In this document: piece after piece, positions 62,726 to 64,000 of the stretch
Layout of the letters: each line of letters begins with the position of its first letter
Position numbering within the stretch: position 1 is the first letter of the stretch
Assembly (NCBI GenBank): GCA_037013495.1
Contig: CM072806.1
Span: 18,955,001 to 19,019,000, forward strand
Length of the DNA stretch: 64,000 nucleotides
Source of the DNA: Hippophae tibetana
Taxonomy: Eukaryota; Streptophyta; Magnoliopsida; Rosales; Elaeagnaceae
Direction: 5' to 3'
Made by a program: the position numbers and the translations under genes
Notes under the pieces: generated by a model
Database searches by the model: none
The model's input: only the letters and a program-made list of their open reading frames with translations
Told to the model about the DNA's origin: nothing

Positions 62726-63129
62726 TGTAGGATGAAACAGAGGTTCTGATGGAGACAAATATTAAAGTATGGTTGACTTTATTTAGAGGAATACAATATG
62801 ATCCTTTAATTCTAATTAAGAAGCATTCGACTTTTCACTCAGACTGAATGTCTGATGATGATGAAGACTTTCTATCTCACAAATTCACCAATTTTGGTTG
62901 CCCTTTTCTTTCTTTTAATAGTTCACCTGATTCAGGTTTTCTTTTCTTTTTCTCATTCAAATTATTTTTCCAGAGCTCTTTTAACCCTAATCCTATGTAT
63001 ATATATAAGTGATAAACATAACCTATTAGCATTAGGATTTGAATATCGTGGGTTTCATTATTCAAGGCCTATTCAAAGTCTTAATTAAAAATATATATAT
63101 TTAAATCATATCCTAAAAATATTAAGACA
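62726..63129 (-). repeat. Probable solo LTR inside the copia 5' LTR
   Basis: A 404-base block absent from the other copia LTR starts TGTAGGATGAAACAG and ends AATATTAAGACA. This gives TGT...ACA ends. On the minus strand it has a TATA-like run (TTATATATATACATAGG) and ends CTCTGTTTCATCCTACA, typical of a copia LTR. No clean 5-bp target duplication is visible, so the boundaries may be off by a few bases. Confidence 0.6.
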
Positions 63130-63358
63130 CATAAAAAATATTTAAGCACAAAAATTAATTTTAAATTTATTAATATGTACTATTAAATGTATAAATGTAA
63201 TCTTATATGTTATATTTATAAAATATATACCTTGAGTGCGATTATCTGAAACTCGAGTATTTGTTCGGCTTTTCATGATGGACTTGATAGCATGCCTAAA
63301 AAAAATTTACAAGTAAATATTTTGTCCACGAAAATAGTTAACACTCATAACCCTTACA

Positions 63359-63590
63359 ATGCAAAAAATACCAAGTGTGTCACTAGCCATAAATTTGAAG
63401 TGAATTCAGATTGGTCACACCCATATCAAAGATGGTGTAAGAAGCACAAATATGCCACCAACCTAAGATTTGATGGGAATTCACCTCTATCCAAGATGGT
63501 GTAAAAAGCACCAAGTTTGTTACCTGGCTTTATTCAGGATGAATTCAAATTAGTCACATCCATATAAAAGAATATATGGCTAAGTAAAAA
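63359..63590 (+). repeat. 77-bp minisatellite of the Tat-like gypsy, part 3
   Basis: Three more units of the 50525-51194 array (ACCAAGTGTGTCACTAGCC, GAATTCAGATTGGTCACACC and variants) continue directly after the copia B insertion. Confidence 0.88.
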
Positions 63591-64000
63591 TAATATATAT
63601 CAAAGTAAATATATGAAATAAGATATAGGATTTCAAGTTGTAAAAATTCCCAAGAAATATTGTTCTAACGTTACAACACAAAAATGGTGGCATACCCCCT
63701 ATGAAAACATAAATAATTAAGAAACAAAAAGGCTACATCAATCTATGCTCTATGTGGCTCCATCTTTGGTGTTTGTAGATTCATTTCTAAATGGGGATAA
63801 TTTATCACCTATCAGTCCAACAACAGAATCATCCTCAATCTGGGTACTTGTATTCACCATTTTTAAATGGTTAGGGTTTAGATTTTCTAACTTCAAAGAA
63901 CCAAGAGTCTTATATTTTGAAAATCAACACCAACATAATAATTGTAAGAAGTAGAGAAATAAATGAAGTGGTTGAAGGTTGTAGAAATTAATGAAGTGGT
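63591..64000 (+). other. Probable further 3' sequence of the Tat-like gypsy
   Basis: No gene was recognised. By position this is likely still 3' untranslated or LTR sequence of the interrupted gypsy element. The window ends before an LTR border is seen. Confidence 0.45.

Larger units (their letters stand above)
51195..63358 (-). mobile_element. Ty1/copia retrotransposon B (SIRE/Maximus-type), with nested insertions
   Basis: The 3' LTR is 51195-52277. The 5' LTR is 57718-63358, swollen by a CACTA transposon and a probable solo LTR. On the minus strand LTRs start TGTAAGG and end in TTTCA. The primer-binding site and a polypurine tract are in place. Flanks ATACA (51190-51194) and ATGCA (63359-63363) form a 5-bp target duplication with one change inside the 77-bp minisatellite. 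Gag, protease, integrase and RT remnants lie between. The end of RNase H and any env-like ORF are missing. The two LTRs differ at several sites per 100 bases, so the insertion is not recent. Confidence 0.93.
57718..63358 (-). repeat. 5' LTR of copia element B, interrupted twice
   Basis: The LTR sequence proper occupies 57718-58421, 62554-62725 and 63130-63358. Removing the CACTA element, its target duplication and the 404-bp insertion leaves about 1.1 kb, the size of the other LTR. Confidence 0.9.

Overview
This is a stretch of plant nuclear DNA, very AT-rich and mostly built from transposable elements. Spliced genes with GT-AG introns, several LTR-retrotransposon lineages, a CACTA DNA transposon, a decayed plant pararetrovirus and decayed chloroplast DNA all point to a flowering plant, most likely a eudicot. 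No species can be named from the sequence alone.

Only two host genes look intact. On the minus strand, 5604-11673 encodes an 804-residue BTB/POZ protein in 12 coding exons: an N-terminal FAMeT-like domain, two BTB domains, a BACK region and a C-terminal discoidin-like domain. On the plus strand, 25263-27842 encodes a 640-residue plant U-box/ARM-repeat E3 ubiquitin ligase in four exons. Both splice models keep the frame at every junction.

Layout. 1-542 is the end of a long LTR. 543-5360 is a dead Ty3/gypsy element ending just downstream of the BTB gene's stop codon. 11674-15600 is AT-rich DNA with no visible gene. 15620-19560 is an endogenous caulimovirid-like pararetrovirus, broken in two by a 1.36-kb block of mixed plastid DNA (trnT, rrn16 and rpl2 fragments). 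A plant-mobile-domain pseudogene (19575-20720) and three tandem 1.05-1.07-kb repeats (21053-24268) follow, then the U-box gene. Two related MITE-like elements (28117-29450 and 30277-31201) carry TTA/TAA target duplications and long telomere-like arrays. A LINE remnant lies at 33140-35335, and a TRIM retrotransposon sits inside a minisatellite at 38400-39330.

From 40263 to the end the window is a nest of elements. A truncated Ty1/copia (40263-43985) abuts the 3' part of a Tat-like Ty3/gypsy element, whose 3' region is rich in tandem repeats. Two elements have inserted into that region: a 4.3-kb LTR element (45925-50210, 5-bp target duplication) and a SIRE-type copia (51195-63358, 5-bp target duplication). 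The copia's own 5' LTR holds a CACTA transposon (58422-62553, 3-bp target duplication) and a probable solo LTR (62726-63129). The CACTA element in turn holds a 309-bp hairpin.

I found no gene cluster that works together as a new system. The most notable structures are the plastid-DNA block inside the pararetrovirus, the MITE family with telomere-like interiors, the staggered tandem triplication and the hairpin in the CACTA element.
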